Notes under the pieces: model-generated
Databases searched by the model: none
What the model saw: the letters and a program-made list of their open reading frames with translations, nothing else
What the model was told of the DNA's origin: nothing
Shown here: positions 23,895 through 32,298 of the stretch, piece after piece
How the letters are laid out: every line of letters begins with the position of its first letter
Numbering within the stretch: position 1 is the first letter of the stretch
DNA from: DASRDR01 sp035550795
GTDB taxonomy: Bacteria > Methylomirabilota > Methylomirabilia > Rokubacteriales > DASRDR01
Direction: 5' to 3'
Length of the DNA: 64,000 nucleotides
NCBI GenBank assembly: GCA_035550795.1
Contig: DASZOL010000012.1
Coordinates: forward strand, 49,408 to 113,407
Made by a program: the position numbers and the translations under genes

Positions 23895-25318
23895 CGGTGG
23901 GGCGTCTCTACGCCCGCATCTACGTCCACTTCCTCGGCGTCCTGCTCGTGGTCGGGCTGGCGGCCAGCGTGGTGTTCGCGATCGGCCAGCGCGGCGCGTT
24001 CCAGCGCCAGGTCGTGGAGCGGCTGGGCCGGCACGTGGGGTCCCTCGTCGCCGAGCACCTGGACGACCGCGCCGGGCTGGCGCGGCGGCTCGCCCAGCTC
24101 CACGCCGACCTCGATGTCGACGTGACCGTGCGCGATCTCGAGGGCCGGGTCGTGGCGGCGGCCGGCTCGCCGCTGCGCGCGCTGAGCCAGCCCGAGGCGG
24201 CCGGGGTGCGCGCGGGGGACATGATCACGCACGCCGGGCCCGCCTGGTTCGTCGCGGCCGCTGTCCGGGATCCGGCGTCCGGGGCCACCCGGGCCGTCTT
24301 CGTGCTGTCGGCGCCCCGGCGCCTGCGGATGGCGAGCCTCTGGCGTCCGGGGCTCGGCGTGGCGGTCGTGCTGTTGACCGTCGCGCTCGCGGCGGTTCCC
24401 CTCGCGCGGCGCATCTCGAAGCCGGTGGAGCGCTTGACGGAGGGGGCGCGCCGGCTCGGGGGCGGTGACCTCGGCTACCGCGTGCCGCTCGACCGTCGGG
24501 GTCGGCGCCACGCTGGCCGGGGGCGGACCGACGAGCTCGAGGACCTGACCCGGGCCTTCAACGACATGGCCGAGCGGGTCCAGCGCCTGGTCCAGGGCCA
24601 GCAGGAGCTCCTCGCCAACGTGTCCCACGAGCTGCGCTCGCCGCTCGCCCGCATCCGGGTGGCGCTCGAGCTCCTGCCGCGAGACGGCGACAGCGAGCCT
24701 CGCTTGCGGGACGTCGAGACCGACCTGGCCGAGCTGGACCGGCTGATCGAGGACGTGCTCACGACCACGCGCCTCGACGCCACCGGCCTGCCCCCGCACC
24801 CGGTCCCGATCGACGTCGCCGCGCTGCTCGCGGAGATCGCCGAGCGCGCCGTGCACGACCCGCTCACCGCGGGCAAGGCGGTGGCCGTCGCCGGTGTGCC
24901 GGTGGCGGACCTCACGGCCGACCGGGCCCTCCTCAAGCGTGCCCTCTGGAACCTGGTCGAGAATGCCGCCAAGTACGGGGCGCCCCCGATCACGCTCGGG
25001 GCCGCGCAGGACGGCGCCACCGTGAAGCTCTCCGTCACCGACCTGGGCGACGGGATCGCCCCCGCCGAGCGCGAGCGTGTCCTCGCGCCCTTCTACCGCG
25101 TCGACCGGGCACGCACGCCCCCACCAGCGGGTGCGCCCCACGGCTTCGGCCTCGGGCTGACGCTGGCGCGGCGGGTGGCCGAGGTGCATGGCGGGCGTAT
25201 CCTGATCGAGCCGGCGGCCGTGCAGGACGGCCGCGAGCAGGGCTGCCGCGTGGTGCTCATCCTGCCGGCGCGCCCGCCCGGCGGGCCCACGAGGGGCCGG
25301 CGGACTGAGAGCCCGTGA
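23891..25318 (+). CDS. Membrane sensor histidine kinase (CpxA-like)
   Basis: 475 residues. N-terminal helix at about 11-33, periplasmic sensor of about 115 residues, second helix near 156-176, HAMP linker (RRISKPVERLTEGARRLGGGDLGYRV), HisKA dimerisation domain with the phosphorylated H246 in NVSHELRSPLARIR, and an HATPase_c domain (NLVENAAKYG, GDGIAP, GFGLGLTLARRV). Start is GTG at 23891, overlapping the regulator stop as GTGA. Cognate partner of the preceding regulator. The second copy of the intergenic hairpin repeat begins at its stop codon. Confidence 0.92.
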   Translation: MTVGRLYARIYVHFLGVLLVVGLAASVVFAIGQRGAFQRQVVERLGRHVGSLVAEHLDDRAGLARRLAQLHADLDVDVTVRDLEGRVVAAAGSPLRALSQPEAAGVRAGDMITHAGPAWFVAAAVRDPASGATRAVFVLSAPRRLRMASLWRPGLGVAVVLLTVALAAVPLARRISKPVERLTEGARRLGGGDLGYRVPLDRRGRRHAGRGRTDELEDLTRAFNDMAERVQRLVQGQQELLANVSHELRSPLARIRVALELLPRDGDSEPRLRDVETDLAELDRLIEDVLTTTRLDATGLPPHPVPIDVAALLAEIAERAVHDPLTAGKAVAVAGVPVADLTADRALLKRALWNLVENAAKYGAPPITLGAAQDGATVKLSVTDLGDGIAPAERERVLAPFYRVDRARTPPPAGAPHGFGLGLTLARRVAEVHGGRILIEPAAVQDGREQGCRVVLILPARPPGGPTRGRRTESP

Positions 25319-25405
25319 ACCAATCTCTTCGACGCCACGCGACTGATCGATGCGGTGGGGGGGTCTGGGGGCGGAGCGCCGCCGCTCCCCCCCAGGTGGC
25401 CTGAG
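25303..25405. repeat. Hairpin-bearing intergenic repeat, copy 2
   Basis: Second copy of the element at 23068-23169, again starting at a stop codon (that of the histidine kinase) and ending shortly before the next gene. Differences from copy 1 are scattered single bases, so the copies have been separate for some time or have been kept alike by selection or gene conversion. The two copies bracket the two-component pair precisely. Confidence 0.8.
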
Positions 25406-25443
25406 GCCGGCCCGCGCAGCCCGGGGAAGCAAGGAGGCCGGGG

Positions 25444-25869
25444 GTGAGCGACGACGAGCTACGAGTCGAGGACGAGCCGCGTCTCCAGGAGATTGCGGCA
25501 CTCGAGGACCGGCTCTACCAGCACAACGTCGCGGCGACCGGCTGCGACGACGGCCGGTGGCTGGCCATCTTCGTTCGGGATGGAAGCGGCGAGGTCATGG
25601 CGGGCTTGCACGGGTGGACGTGGGGGCGCACCGGTTTCGTGCGCACCCTGTGGGTCCGGGACGACCTCCGCCAGCGCGGTCTCGGGGCGCGGCTACTCGC
25701 GGCGGCCGAGCGGGAAGCCACCCGGCGCGGCTGCCGGGAGATGCAGCTCGACACCCACAGCTATCAGGCGCCCGGCTTCTACCGGCGTCAGGGGTATCAA
25801 CAGATCGGCGAATTGCCGGGCTGGCCCGGCGAGGCGGCCACGCGCTTTTTCTTCCGCAAGGCGCTCTGA
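25444..25869 (+). CDS. GNAT-family N-acetyltransferase
   Basis: A 141-residue acetyltransferase. The acetyl-CoA loop reads LWVRDDLRQRGLGARLLAAAEREA (motif Q/RxxGxG/A as RQRGLG), followed by LDTHSYQAPGFYRRQGYQQIGELPGWPG, the usual motif B with FYxxxGY. Start is GTG at 25444, with GGAGGCCGGGG upstream. Acceptor unknown; the family modifies small amines, antibiotics or protein N-termini. Confidence 0.88.
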   Translation: MSDDELRVEDEPRLQEIAALEDRLYQHNVAATGCDDGRWLAIFVRDGSGEVMAGLHGWTWGRTGFVRTLWVRDDLRQRGLGARLLAAAEREATRRGCREMQLDTHSYQAPGFYRRQGYQQIGELPGWPGEAATRFFFRKAL

Positions 25870-25939
25870 TCTCGGCGGGCCGCGTCCAGGCACGGGCGCC
25901 GCGGGTCCCCCCTCGGGGGGCCAGGGCGCGCGCCGAGAC

Positions 25940-27142
25940 TCAGCGGGACGCGGACCGGCCCACGTGCGCCGCCAGCACCGCCTCGGCTTCCATTGGACGG
26001 CCGAGGAGGAAGCCCTGGATGAGGTCGCAATCCAGGGCGACCACGGTGTCGCGCTCGGCGGGGGTCTCGATCCCTTCCGCGACCACCATGATGCCGAACT
26101 CCTTGCAGAGCGAGGCCATGGAGCCGATGAGCCGCTGCTTGACCGGCTCGCTGTCGGCGCCGCGCACCAGCGACATGTCGAGCTTGACCACGTGCGGATT
26201 GAGGGCGGCGAAGCTCGTGAGCCCGGCGTACCCCGCTCCGAGATCGTCCACCGCCAGCCGGTAGCCCAGGCGGCGCAGCAGCGAGACGCGCGCCCGAAGG
26301 TTGGGCACGTGCTCGAACGAGCTCCGCTCCGTCAGCTCGAGCACGACTGACCCCGCGTGGCCCGAGAGGGCCGCCGCGGGAGACAGGAGGGCGTCGTCCG
26401 TCAGCTCCCGCGCGTGGACGTTCACGAACAGGGTCAGCGCGGGCGCGCGGGCCAGGAACAGCGCCGCGCGGTCCCGCACGAGGCTGCCGACCTCGTGCAC
26501 CCGGCCGAGGCGCTCCGCCGCCTCGAACAGCGCGCCCGGGTGCGGGATGCTGGGCTCGTCCGTGCGCGCGAGCGCCTCGTATCCGAAGACGGTCCCGTCG
26601 GATGCCCGCATGATGGGCTGGAAGACGAGGCGCAGCGAGGTCAGCGCGCGGTCGAACCGGGTCTCCAGCCCCGCCCGGTCGGTCGGCAGCCCGCCCTCCA
26701 GGCCGATCGCCGCCAGCGCCTCGCGCTTGAGGCGCGCCATCCGGTGCAGGCGCACCGCGTTGTCCACCGCCGACAGGAGATCCCGCTCCCGCAGGGGCTT
26801 CTGGAGGTAGCGGAGCGCCCCATGCTCGAGCGCCTCCACGGCCGTGTCCACGCGGGGATGCCCGGTGATCAGCAGGACGGGGACGTCAAGGTCGCGGGCG
26901 CGGATCTCCCGGAGGAGCTGGACCCCCGTGATGCCGGGCATGTCGATGTCGGAGAGAATGACGTCGTAGCGCTGGGCGTCGACGAGGGTCAGCGCCTCCT
27001 GCCCGTTGGTTGCGGTGTCGACCAGCCAGCCGGCGTCGGTCAGCATGGTTCCGAGCACGTCGAGCAGGTCGCGCTCGTCGTCCACGACCAGCACGCGGCC
27101 GCGGGTGCTGGTGCCTGCGGCGTCAGGGTCCGGGCTCGACAT
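25940..27142 (-). CDS. Response regulator with EAL domain, cyclic di-GMP phosphodiesterase
   Basis: 400 residues: receiver domain (D21/D22, phosphoacceptor D65 in LSDIDMPG, K115 in LQKP), a short helical linker, then a full EAL domain beginning near residue 165. The EAL motif is YEALAR at 188-193; DDLGAGYAGL, KLDMSLVRG, EGIET and QGFLLGRP are present, so the metal and substrate residues look intact and an active phosphodiesterase is likely. It begins 9 bases after the DUF1850 gene, so it is probably co-transcribed with the TAXI binding protein. No histidine kinase partner is adjacent on this strand. Confidence 0.9.
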   Translation of the reverse strand: MSSPDPDAAGTSTRGRVLVVDDERDLLDVLGTMLTDAGWLVDTATNGQEALTLVDAQRYDVILSDIDMPGITGVQLLREIRARDLDVPVLLITGHPRVDTAVEALEHGALRYLQKPLRERDLLSAVDNAVRLHRMARLKREALAAIGLEGGLPTDRAGLETRFDRALTSLRLVFQPIMRASDGTVFGYEALARTDEPSIPHPGALFEAAERLGRVHEVGSLVRDRAALFLARAPALTLFVNVHARELTDDALLSPAAALSGHAGSVVLELTERSSFEHVPNLRARVSLLRRLGYRLAVDDLGAGYAGLTSFAALNPHVVKLDMSLVRGADSEPVKQRLIGSMASLCKEFGIMVVAEGIETPAERDTVVALDCDLIQGFLLGRPMEAEAVLAAHVGRSASR

Positions 27143-27151
27143 CGGCCTCCC

Positions 27152-27600
27152 TCATTGCACGGCCAGGCGAATGGCCCGTCCCGGCTCGACGAGCGTTCCG
27201 AGGTCGAGCGCCCGGCCGGACGGCAGGACCAGCCGGTACCGCGTGATCGGCACTGCGCGCAGCCGGAGCTCGGGCAGGGGCGCGCTCGGGCTCCGGTCCA
27301 CGATGAGACCGTTCTCGATCGCCCACGTTCCCTCCGGCCCGAGCGGCGGCAGTCCCGGCCCGACGCTCGGAAAGGCGGTCTCCAACAGGCGCAGCGCGTG
27401 GGCCCCTTCGACGCGGAGGATCGCGCGGACGGGCCGGCCCTCGGTCGAGTGGACGTACGACAGCTCGACCAGCGCGCCTCGCTCGACGGGCTCCTGCAGG
27501 ACGACCCGGCCCCGATCCGCGTCCGCGATCGTCAGCACGAGGCCAGACCCCTCGCCACTGGCCGCCGCGCATCCGGCGGCCAGGGCCGCGAGCCCGAGCG
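27152..27600 (-). CDS. DUF1850 domain protein
   Basis: The conserved part (from a GTG at 27538) is 128 residues with VELSYVHSTEGRPVRAILRVEGAHALRLLETAFPSVGPGLP and LPSGRALDLGTLVEPG, the pattern of DUF1850 proteins that accompany TAXI-type TRAP transporters. Upstream and in frame lies a lipoprotein-like signal (LGLAALAAGCAAASGEG) up to about 27600, which suggests export, but no in-frame ATG, GTG or TTG follows the TAXI gene stop. The start is therefore uncertain and may be unusual. It sits between the TAXI gene and the EAL regulator. Confidence 0.7.
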
Positions 27601-27635
27601 CGCGGCCCTGGCCGCGGCGCCGCGCGCGGGCGTGC

Positions 27636-28619
27636 CTATTGCTGGATGTTGCGCTCGCGGTAGAGCCGGAGGGCGCCTGGGTGGACCGGCACCGTGACGA
27701 CGCGCAGCACCGAGTCGGTTGACAGGGTGCGCGCCGCCGGGTGAGCCGCCTGGAGCGTCGGGAGGTTGTCGATGAGGGCCTTGGTCAGCCCGTAGACGGC
27801 CGCTTCTTCCGTCTCGGCCGTGGTCAGGAGCAGGACCCGGAGCGACGGCGAGGAGACCGCGTCCGCCTGACTCGGGTAGGTGCCTGCCGGGATCTCGTCG
27901 AGCCAGTAGAACGGCACCTTCGCGCGGAGCCGCGTGATCTCGGCTCTCGGCACGGGGACGAGACGCCCATGCCCCTCGGCGAGGAGCTCCCGGATCAGCC
28001 CGGAGCCGGCGCCGACCGTGAAGAACGCGCCGTCCAGCTGACCGGCCCGCATCCGGGTGACGGCCTCGGCCGTGTCGATGCGCTCCCCTCGGGCGAGATC
28101 AGCGGGCTTGAGCCCGTGAGCCTCCAGGACCTGGAGGGCGTTCTGCTCGGTTCCCGAGCCCTCCGGGCCGAGCGCGACCCGCTTGCCCCGGAAGTCGGCC
28201 ACCGAGGCGATCGCCGCCGCGGGGCGCGCCGCCGCCACGACGTGGACGTACTCGGGATAGATCGAGAGGATCGCCCGGAGATCCGAGCGGGCGCGCCCGC
28301 GGAGCGCTTGAAGCGCAGTGCCCTGGAAGGCGTAGTAGGCGATGTCGTTCTGGGCGAGCGCCAGCTGCACCCTGCCGTCTCCCAGGAGCTGCACGTTCGC
28401 CACCGAGGCGCCGGTGGCCTCGACCGTCAGCGGCAGGTCGAGCCCCGGAGTCTCCCGGGCAATGCGGGCGATGGCCGCTGCGATGGGCTGGTAGATGCCG
28501 CCGACCGCTCCCGAGGCGATCGAGGTGGGGCGCCCGTGCGGCGCCGCGCCGCAGCCGGCCGCCGCGAGGCACAGGAGCGCCAGACCGGCGATGGACCCAG
28601 CCGGTCTCCGGCGCGGCAC
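27636..28619 (-). CDS. TAXI-family TRAP transporter solute-binding protein (lipoprotein)
   Basis: About 327 residues from the GTG at 28619 (a longer frame opens at 28730). A short Arg-rich n-region, hydrophobic core and lipobox LAAAGCGAA give a lipoprotein signal. Next comes the TAXI core: ASGAVGGIYQPIAAAIARI, VEATGASVANVQLL, LALAQNDIAYYA, VADFRGKRVALGPEGSGTEQNA and a later GQLDGAFFTVGA. These proteins bind carboxylate-type ligands, often glutamate or dicarboxylates. The usual fused DctQM-type permease gene is not next to it. The neighbours are DUF1850 and a REC-EAL regulator, so it could supply a permease elsewhere or have a sensory role. Confidence 0.85.
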   Translation of the reverse strand: MPRRRPAGSIAGLALLCLAAAGCGAAPHGRPTSIASGAVGGIYQPIAAAIARIARETPGLDLPLTVEATGASVANVQLLGDGRVQLALAQNDIAYYAFQGTALQALRGRARSDLRAILSIYPEYVHVVAAARPAAAIASVADFRGKRVALGPEGSGTEQNALQVLEAHGLKPADLARGERIDTAEAVTRMRAGQLDGAFFTVGAGSGLIRELLAEGHGRLVPVPRAEITRLRAKVPFYWLDEIPAGTYPSQADAVSSPSLRVLLLTTAETEEAAVYGLTKALIDNLPTLQAAHPAARTLSTDSVLRVVTVPVHPGALRLYRERNIQQ

Positions 28620-28916
28620 CGGTGGAACTCGCTCACCAGATTCGTCCCCCGACGCCAGCCTGCGACGCGGCCTGGTGCCGGCAGCGTCCGCCAGGGCATC
28701 GACGCATCCGCACGCAGCGCATCTTCCCATCGGCGGCCCATGCTACCACGGGCACCACACCGGGACGGCGCGCTGAAGGAGGCCGGCGGCGTCTCGGGGC
28801 CGGGGATCGACTATGCCTCCATGTAGAATCGCCTCCCGACCCCTACAATAGCCGGGCGCGCGCCTCCGGCGTATGAGGTCCGGGGGACGATCCGCGCGCG
28901 GATGGGGAGCGCGCTC

Positions 28917-30488
28917 ATGCTCGATCTCGTGCTGGCAGGCGGCCGCGTGGTGGACGGCACCGGCAGCCCATGGTTTCGCGCGGACGTGGGGGTCGCGGGC
29001 GACCGGATCGCCGCCGTCGGGGCGCTCGGGCGAGCGGAGACGCGGCGCCGGGTCGACGTCGGCGGCCGGGTCGTCGCGCCGGGCTTTGTCGACACGCACG
29101 TGCATGCCGACCTGGCGCTCCTAGCGGACCCGCTCCACGAGGCCGCGATCCGCCAGGGCGTGACCACCTACCTCCTGGGCCAGGACGGGGTCGCAATGGC
29201 GCCGGCGTTGCCCGCGACGCTCGCCTACATGCGCCGCTACACCGCGGGCTTCAGCGGGCACTTCGAGGTGCGGGCCCGGTGGTCGACGATGGCGGAGTAC
29301 CTCGCCTGCTTCGACCGCCGGGCGGCGGTGAACGTCGCCTGCCTCGTGCCGAACGGGAACGTCCGCATGGACGTGATGGGGCTCGAGACGCGCCCGCCGA
29401 CGGCCGACGAGCTCGCGCGGATGCGCCGCATCGTTCGCCAGGCGATGGAGGAGGGGGCGGTCGGCCTGTCGAGCGGCCTCGACTACATCCCCAGCCGGTA
29501 CGCCCGGACGGAGGAGCTCTCGGACCTCTGCCGGGAGATCGCGCCCTTCGGCGGCGTCTACGTCACCCACATGCGGGGCTACGCCCCGGACAATGTCATC
29601 GGCGCCATGGACGAGGTCTTCCGGATCGCGCGCGAGGCCGATGTCCCCGCCCTCATCTCGCACTTCAACAGCCGGGCCGACCTCGTGCTCCCCCACCTGG
29701 ACAGGGCGCGCGCCGCGGGCCTGGACGTGACCTTCGACCTCTACGGATACCTCGCCGGCTCCACCATCCTCGCGATGATCGCGCTGCCCCCGTGGGTCCA
29801 GGAGGGCGGCGCCGACGCGACGCTCGGGCGGCTCGCGGATCCCGCCGTGCGGGCGCGGCTCCGGACCGAGGGCTTCGCGGGGCCCCGTGGTCCGCTCGAC
29901 CAGGTGCGACTCAGCTACGTCGAGGCACCGGCGTACCGGGCGTACGAGGGGCTGACGCTCGCCGAGGCGGCGTCCCGCGCGGGCCGCGCCGGCCCTGAGG
30001 GCATCGTCGACTTCGTGTGCGACGTCCTCGCCGCGTCAGCACTCGCGGTCGGCTGCGTGGTCGAGCACCAGCAGCGCGGGGAAGCCGACGTGCAGGCGCT
30101 GATGCGCCATCCCGCGATGATGGGGGGCAGCGACGGCATCTTCGCGGGCGGCCGGCCCCACCCTCGCGGCTGGGGCTGCTTCGGCCGCTACCTCGGGCAC
30201 TACGTGCGCGAGGCGCGCACGTGGACGCTGGAGGAGGCCGTGCAGCACCTGGCGGCGCATCCGGCCCGGCGGCTCGGGCTCGCGGACCGCGGGCTGATCC
30301 GCCCCGGCATGGCCGCGGACCTGGTGGTCTTCGACCCCGACCGGATCGGCGACCGCGCGACGTACGCGGACGGGCGCCGCCCGGCGGCGGGCGTGGATCA
30401 CGTGCTCGTGAACGGGGAAGCCGTGCTGCAGGACGGTCAGCGGACGTCGGCCCTCCCCGGCCGGGCTCTGCGGCCCGCGCGCGCCTAG
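28917..30488 (+). CDS. N-acyl-D-amino-acid deacylase-like amidohydrolase
   Basis: 523 residues of the amidohydrolase superfamily, D-aminoacylase branch. The N-terminal beta sandwich (LVLAGGRVVDGTGSPWFRADVGV) leads to the metal motif DTHVHADL (His-x-His), further histidines in YVTHMRGY and ISHFNSR, the metal Asp in MMGGSDGIFAGG, and a C-terminal ADLVVFDPDRIGD typical of the family. It probably hydrolyses N-acylated D-amino acids or similar cyclic amides. The ATG at 28917 has GGGGAGC upstream and fits the family start better than 28902. First gene of a catabolic-looking set with the aminotransferase and FAD oxidase that follow. Confidence 0.88.
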   Translation: MLDLVLAGGRVVDGTGSPWFRADVGVAGDRIAAVGALGRAETRRRVDVGGRVVAPGFVDTHVHADLALLADPLHEAAIRQGVTTYLLGQDGVAMAPALPATLAYMRRYTAGFSGHFEVRARWSTMAEYLACFDRRAAVNVACLVPNGNVRMDVMGLETRPPTADELARMRRIVRQAMEEGAVGLSSGLDYIPSRYARTEELSDLCREIAPFGGVYVTHMRGYAPDNVIGAMDEVFRIAREADVPALISHFNSRADLVLPHLDRARAAGLDVTFDLYGYLAGSTILAMIALPPWVQEGGADATLGRLADPAVRARLRTEGFAGPRGPLDQVRLSYVEAPAYRAYEGLTLAEAASRAGRAGPEGIVDFVCDVLAASALAVGCVVEHQQRGEADVQALMRHPAMMGGSDGIFAGGRPHPRGWGCFGRYLGHYVREARTWTLEEAVQHLAAHPARRLGLADRGLIRPGMAADLVVFDPDRIGDRATYADGRRPAAGVDHVLVNGEAVLQDGQRTSALPGRALRPARA

Positions 30489-30793
30489 CGGGGCGGCCGG
30501 GGTCCACCCGGCGGAGGCAGGATCTCCACCTCCACCAGGGGGCTGTCGCGGAGCCAGGCCTCCAGATCCCCGGCGTGACCAAGGTGCTGGAGGATGCGGG
30601 CAAGGACGTCCGGCGTGCGTCCGACTCCAAAACCGGCGTGGCCGGGCCGGGCCTGGAGATCGGCCCGCGCGGACTCCTTCAGGTGGGAGGTGAACTCCGG
30701 GTGCGCCCGGAGGTTCGCGTACCAGTCGCGGCTGCCCGGGGTTCCCGTGATGTAGAGGCGGCCGTCCAGGAGGGGTCGCTCGCGCGGCCCGTG
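30485..30793 (-). pseudogene. Remnant of a small oxidoreductase of the deazaflavin/nitroreductase type
   Basis: The minus strand here holds an open frame of about 102 codons with no start codon, closed upstream by TGA at 30796-30794. Its translation (LLDGRLYITGTPGSRDWYANL, then RAHPEFTSHLKESARADL, and DLEAWLRDSPLVEVEI at the end) looks like the C-terminal two thirds of small split-barrel oxidoreductases related to deazaflavin-dependent or quinone/nitro-reductases, in which GTPGxRDWYxNLxAxPxxTxHLK is typical. The N-terminal third is missing. It overlaps the end of the amidohydrolase gene tail to tail. Confidence 0.6.
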
Positions 30794-30938
30794 TCAAGGG
30801 TGCCCGCGGCCAGCCCGGTGCCCGGCGGGAGGCGACACGCGCGCCGGGCCCCTTGCGGCCGGCCGACGGCCGTGGAATGCTCGGCGGCGCGGGCGTCCTC
30901 CAGCCCTGGCGAGACCCGGGCGCCCGGAGGAGAGTGGC

Positions 30939-32279
30939 ATGACGTCGAGCGCACTCGCACGCGAGATCGAGCGGTACGTCGCCAAGACCCCCAGGTCCCG
31001 GGCGTTGCAGGCCGAGGCGGAGCAGGTGCTGCCGGGCGGCAGCTCGCGCGGCACCGCCTACTTCGCGCCGTACCCCTTCTTCGCGGACCACGGCGATGGC
31101 CACTACGTCTACGACGTGGACGGCAACCGCTACCTCGACTTCATGCTGAACGCGACGACCCTCATCGTCGGCCACGCCAACCCCATGGTGGTCGAGGCGC
31201 TCGGGGAGCAGACGCGCAAGGGCACGGCCTTCAGCACGCCGACGCAGGTGCAGGTGCGGGTCGCCAAGCTCCTCTGCGACCGTATCCCGTCGCTCGACAC
31301 GATCCGCTTCACCAACTCGGGGACCGAGGGCACGCTCATGGCCATCCGGGCGGCCTGGTCGTTCACGGGGAAGCACAAGCTCGCCAAGTTCGAGGGGGGC
31401 TACCACGGCGCCCACGAGCACGTCGCGGTAAGCGTCAGGCCGCCGGCGGACCGCCTCGACCCGGCCGGTCCGACGGCCATCCCGGAGTACCCGGGCCAGC
31501 CCGCGGGCGTCCTCCGGGACGTGATCGTGCTGCCGTACAACGACCTCGCGGCCTGCGACCGGATCCTCCGCGCCCACAAGGACGAGATCGGTGCGCTCAT
31601 CATGGAGCCGATCGTGTCGAGCTTCGGCTACGTCGCCGGCGACCCGGAGTTCCTCCGGGGGATCCGGAAGCTCACCGAGGAGCTCAACATCGTCCTGATC
31701 TACGACGAGGTGCAGAGCCTCCGGGTGGCGCCGGGCGGCGCCCAGGAGCTGCTCGGCGTGACCCCGGATCTCACCTGCTTCGGGAAGATCATCGGCGGCG
31801 GGCTGCCGATCGGCGCCTTCGGCGGGCGGCGCGACATCATGGCGCAGTACGACCCCACCGCGGCCGGCGGAGCGCGCATCGCCCACGCGGGCACGTTCAA
31901 CGCGAACCCCATGACGCTCGTCGCGGGCGAGGCCGTCATCCGGGCCCTGACCCCGCCCGTCTACCGCCGGCTCGCGGAGCTGGGCGAGTCCCTCCGGCAG
32001 AAGCTCCGCCGGGCCCTCGTGGCGACGGGCGTGCCCGCTCAGGTGACCGGCGTCGCCTCGCTCTTCGGCATCCACTTCAACGCGCGGCCGATCAAGAGCT
32101 ACCGCGACGTGGTCGGCGACGACGCCGAGATGACGAAGGGCCTCTACGTGGGGCTCCTGAACGAGGGAATCCTGCTTCAGACCACGTGCGCCGGCGCTCT
32201 CGGCGTCATGACCGCCGACTCCGAGGTCGACACGCTGGTCGACGCCGTCGGGCGCGTGGTGCGCCGGCTCCGCGAGTAG
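30939..32279 (+). CDS. Class III aminotransferase, glutamate-1-semialdehyde aminomutase-like
   Basis: 446 residues with PLP-enzyme fold type I signatures: GGSSRGTAYFAPYPFFA, FTNSGTEGTLMAIRAAW, YHGAHEH, LIYDEVQSLRVAPGG and the PLP lysine K283 in FGKIIGGGLPIGAFGG, close to HemL. The surroundings (deacylase, FAD amine oxidase, MFS carrier) argue for amino-compound catabolism rather than tetrapyrrole synthesis, so I do not assign hemL. A good GGAGGAGAGTGGC site precedes the ATG. The next gene begins 20 bases later, so both are likely in one operon. Confidence 0.88.
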   Translation: MTSSALAREIERYVAKTPRSRALQAEAEQVLPGGSSRGTAYFAPYPFFADHGDGHYVYDVDGNRYLDFMLNATTLIVGHANPMVVEALGEQTRKGTAFSTPTQVQVRVAKLLCDRIPSLDTIRFTNSGTEGTLMAIRAAWSFTGKHKLAKFEGGYHGAHEHVAVSVRPPADRLDPAGPTAIPEYPGQPAGVLRDVIVLPYNDLAACDRILRAHKDEIGALIMEPIVSSFGYVAGDPEFLRGIRKLTEELNIVLIYDEVQSLRVAPGGAQELLGVTPDLTCFGKIIGGGLPIGAFGGRRDIMAQYDPTAAGGARIAHAGTFNANPMTLVAGEAVIRALTPPVYRRLAELGESLRQKLRRALVATGVPAQVTGVASLFGIHFNARPIKSYRDVVGDDAEMTKGLYVGLLNEGILLQTTCAGALGVMTADSEVDTLVDAVGRVVRRLRE

Positions 32280-32298
32280 CCGTCGGCCCGGCTTTCCC

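Noticed and set aside
30939..32279. hemL for tetrapyrrole synthesis
   Set aside because: Similarity is to the family only; the neighbours point to amino-compound catabolism and no other heme gene is nearby.
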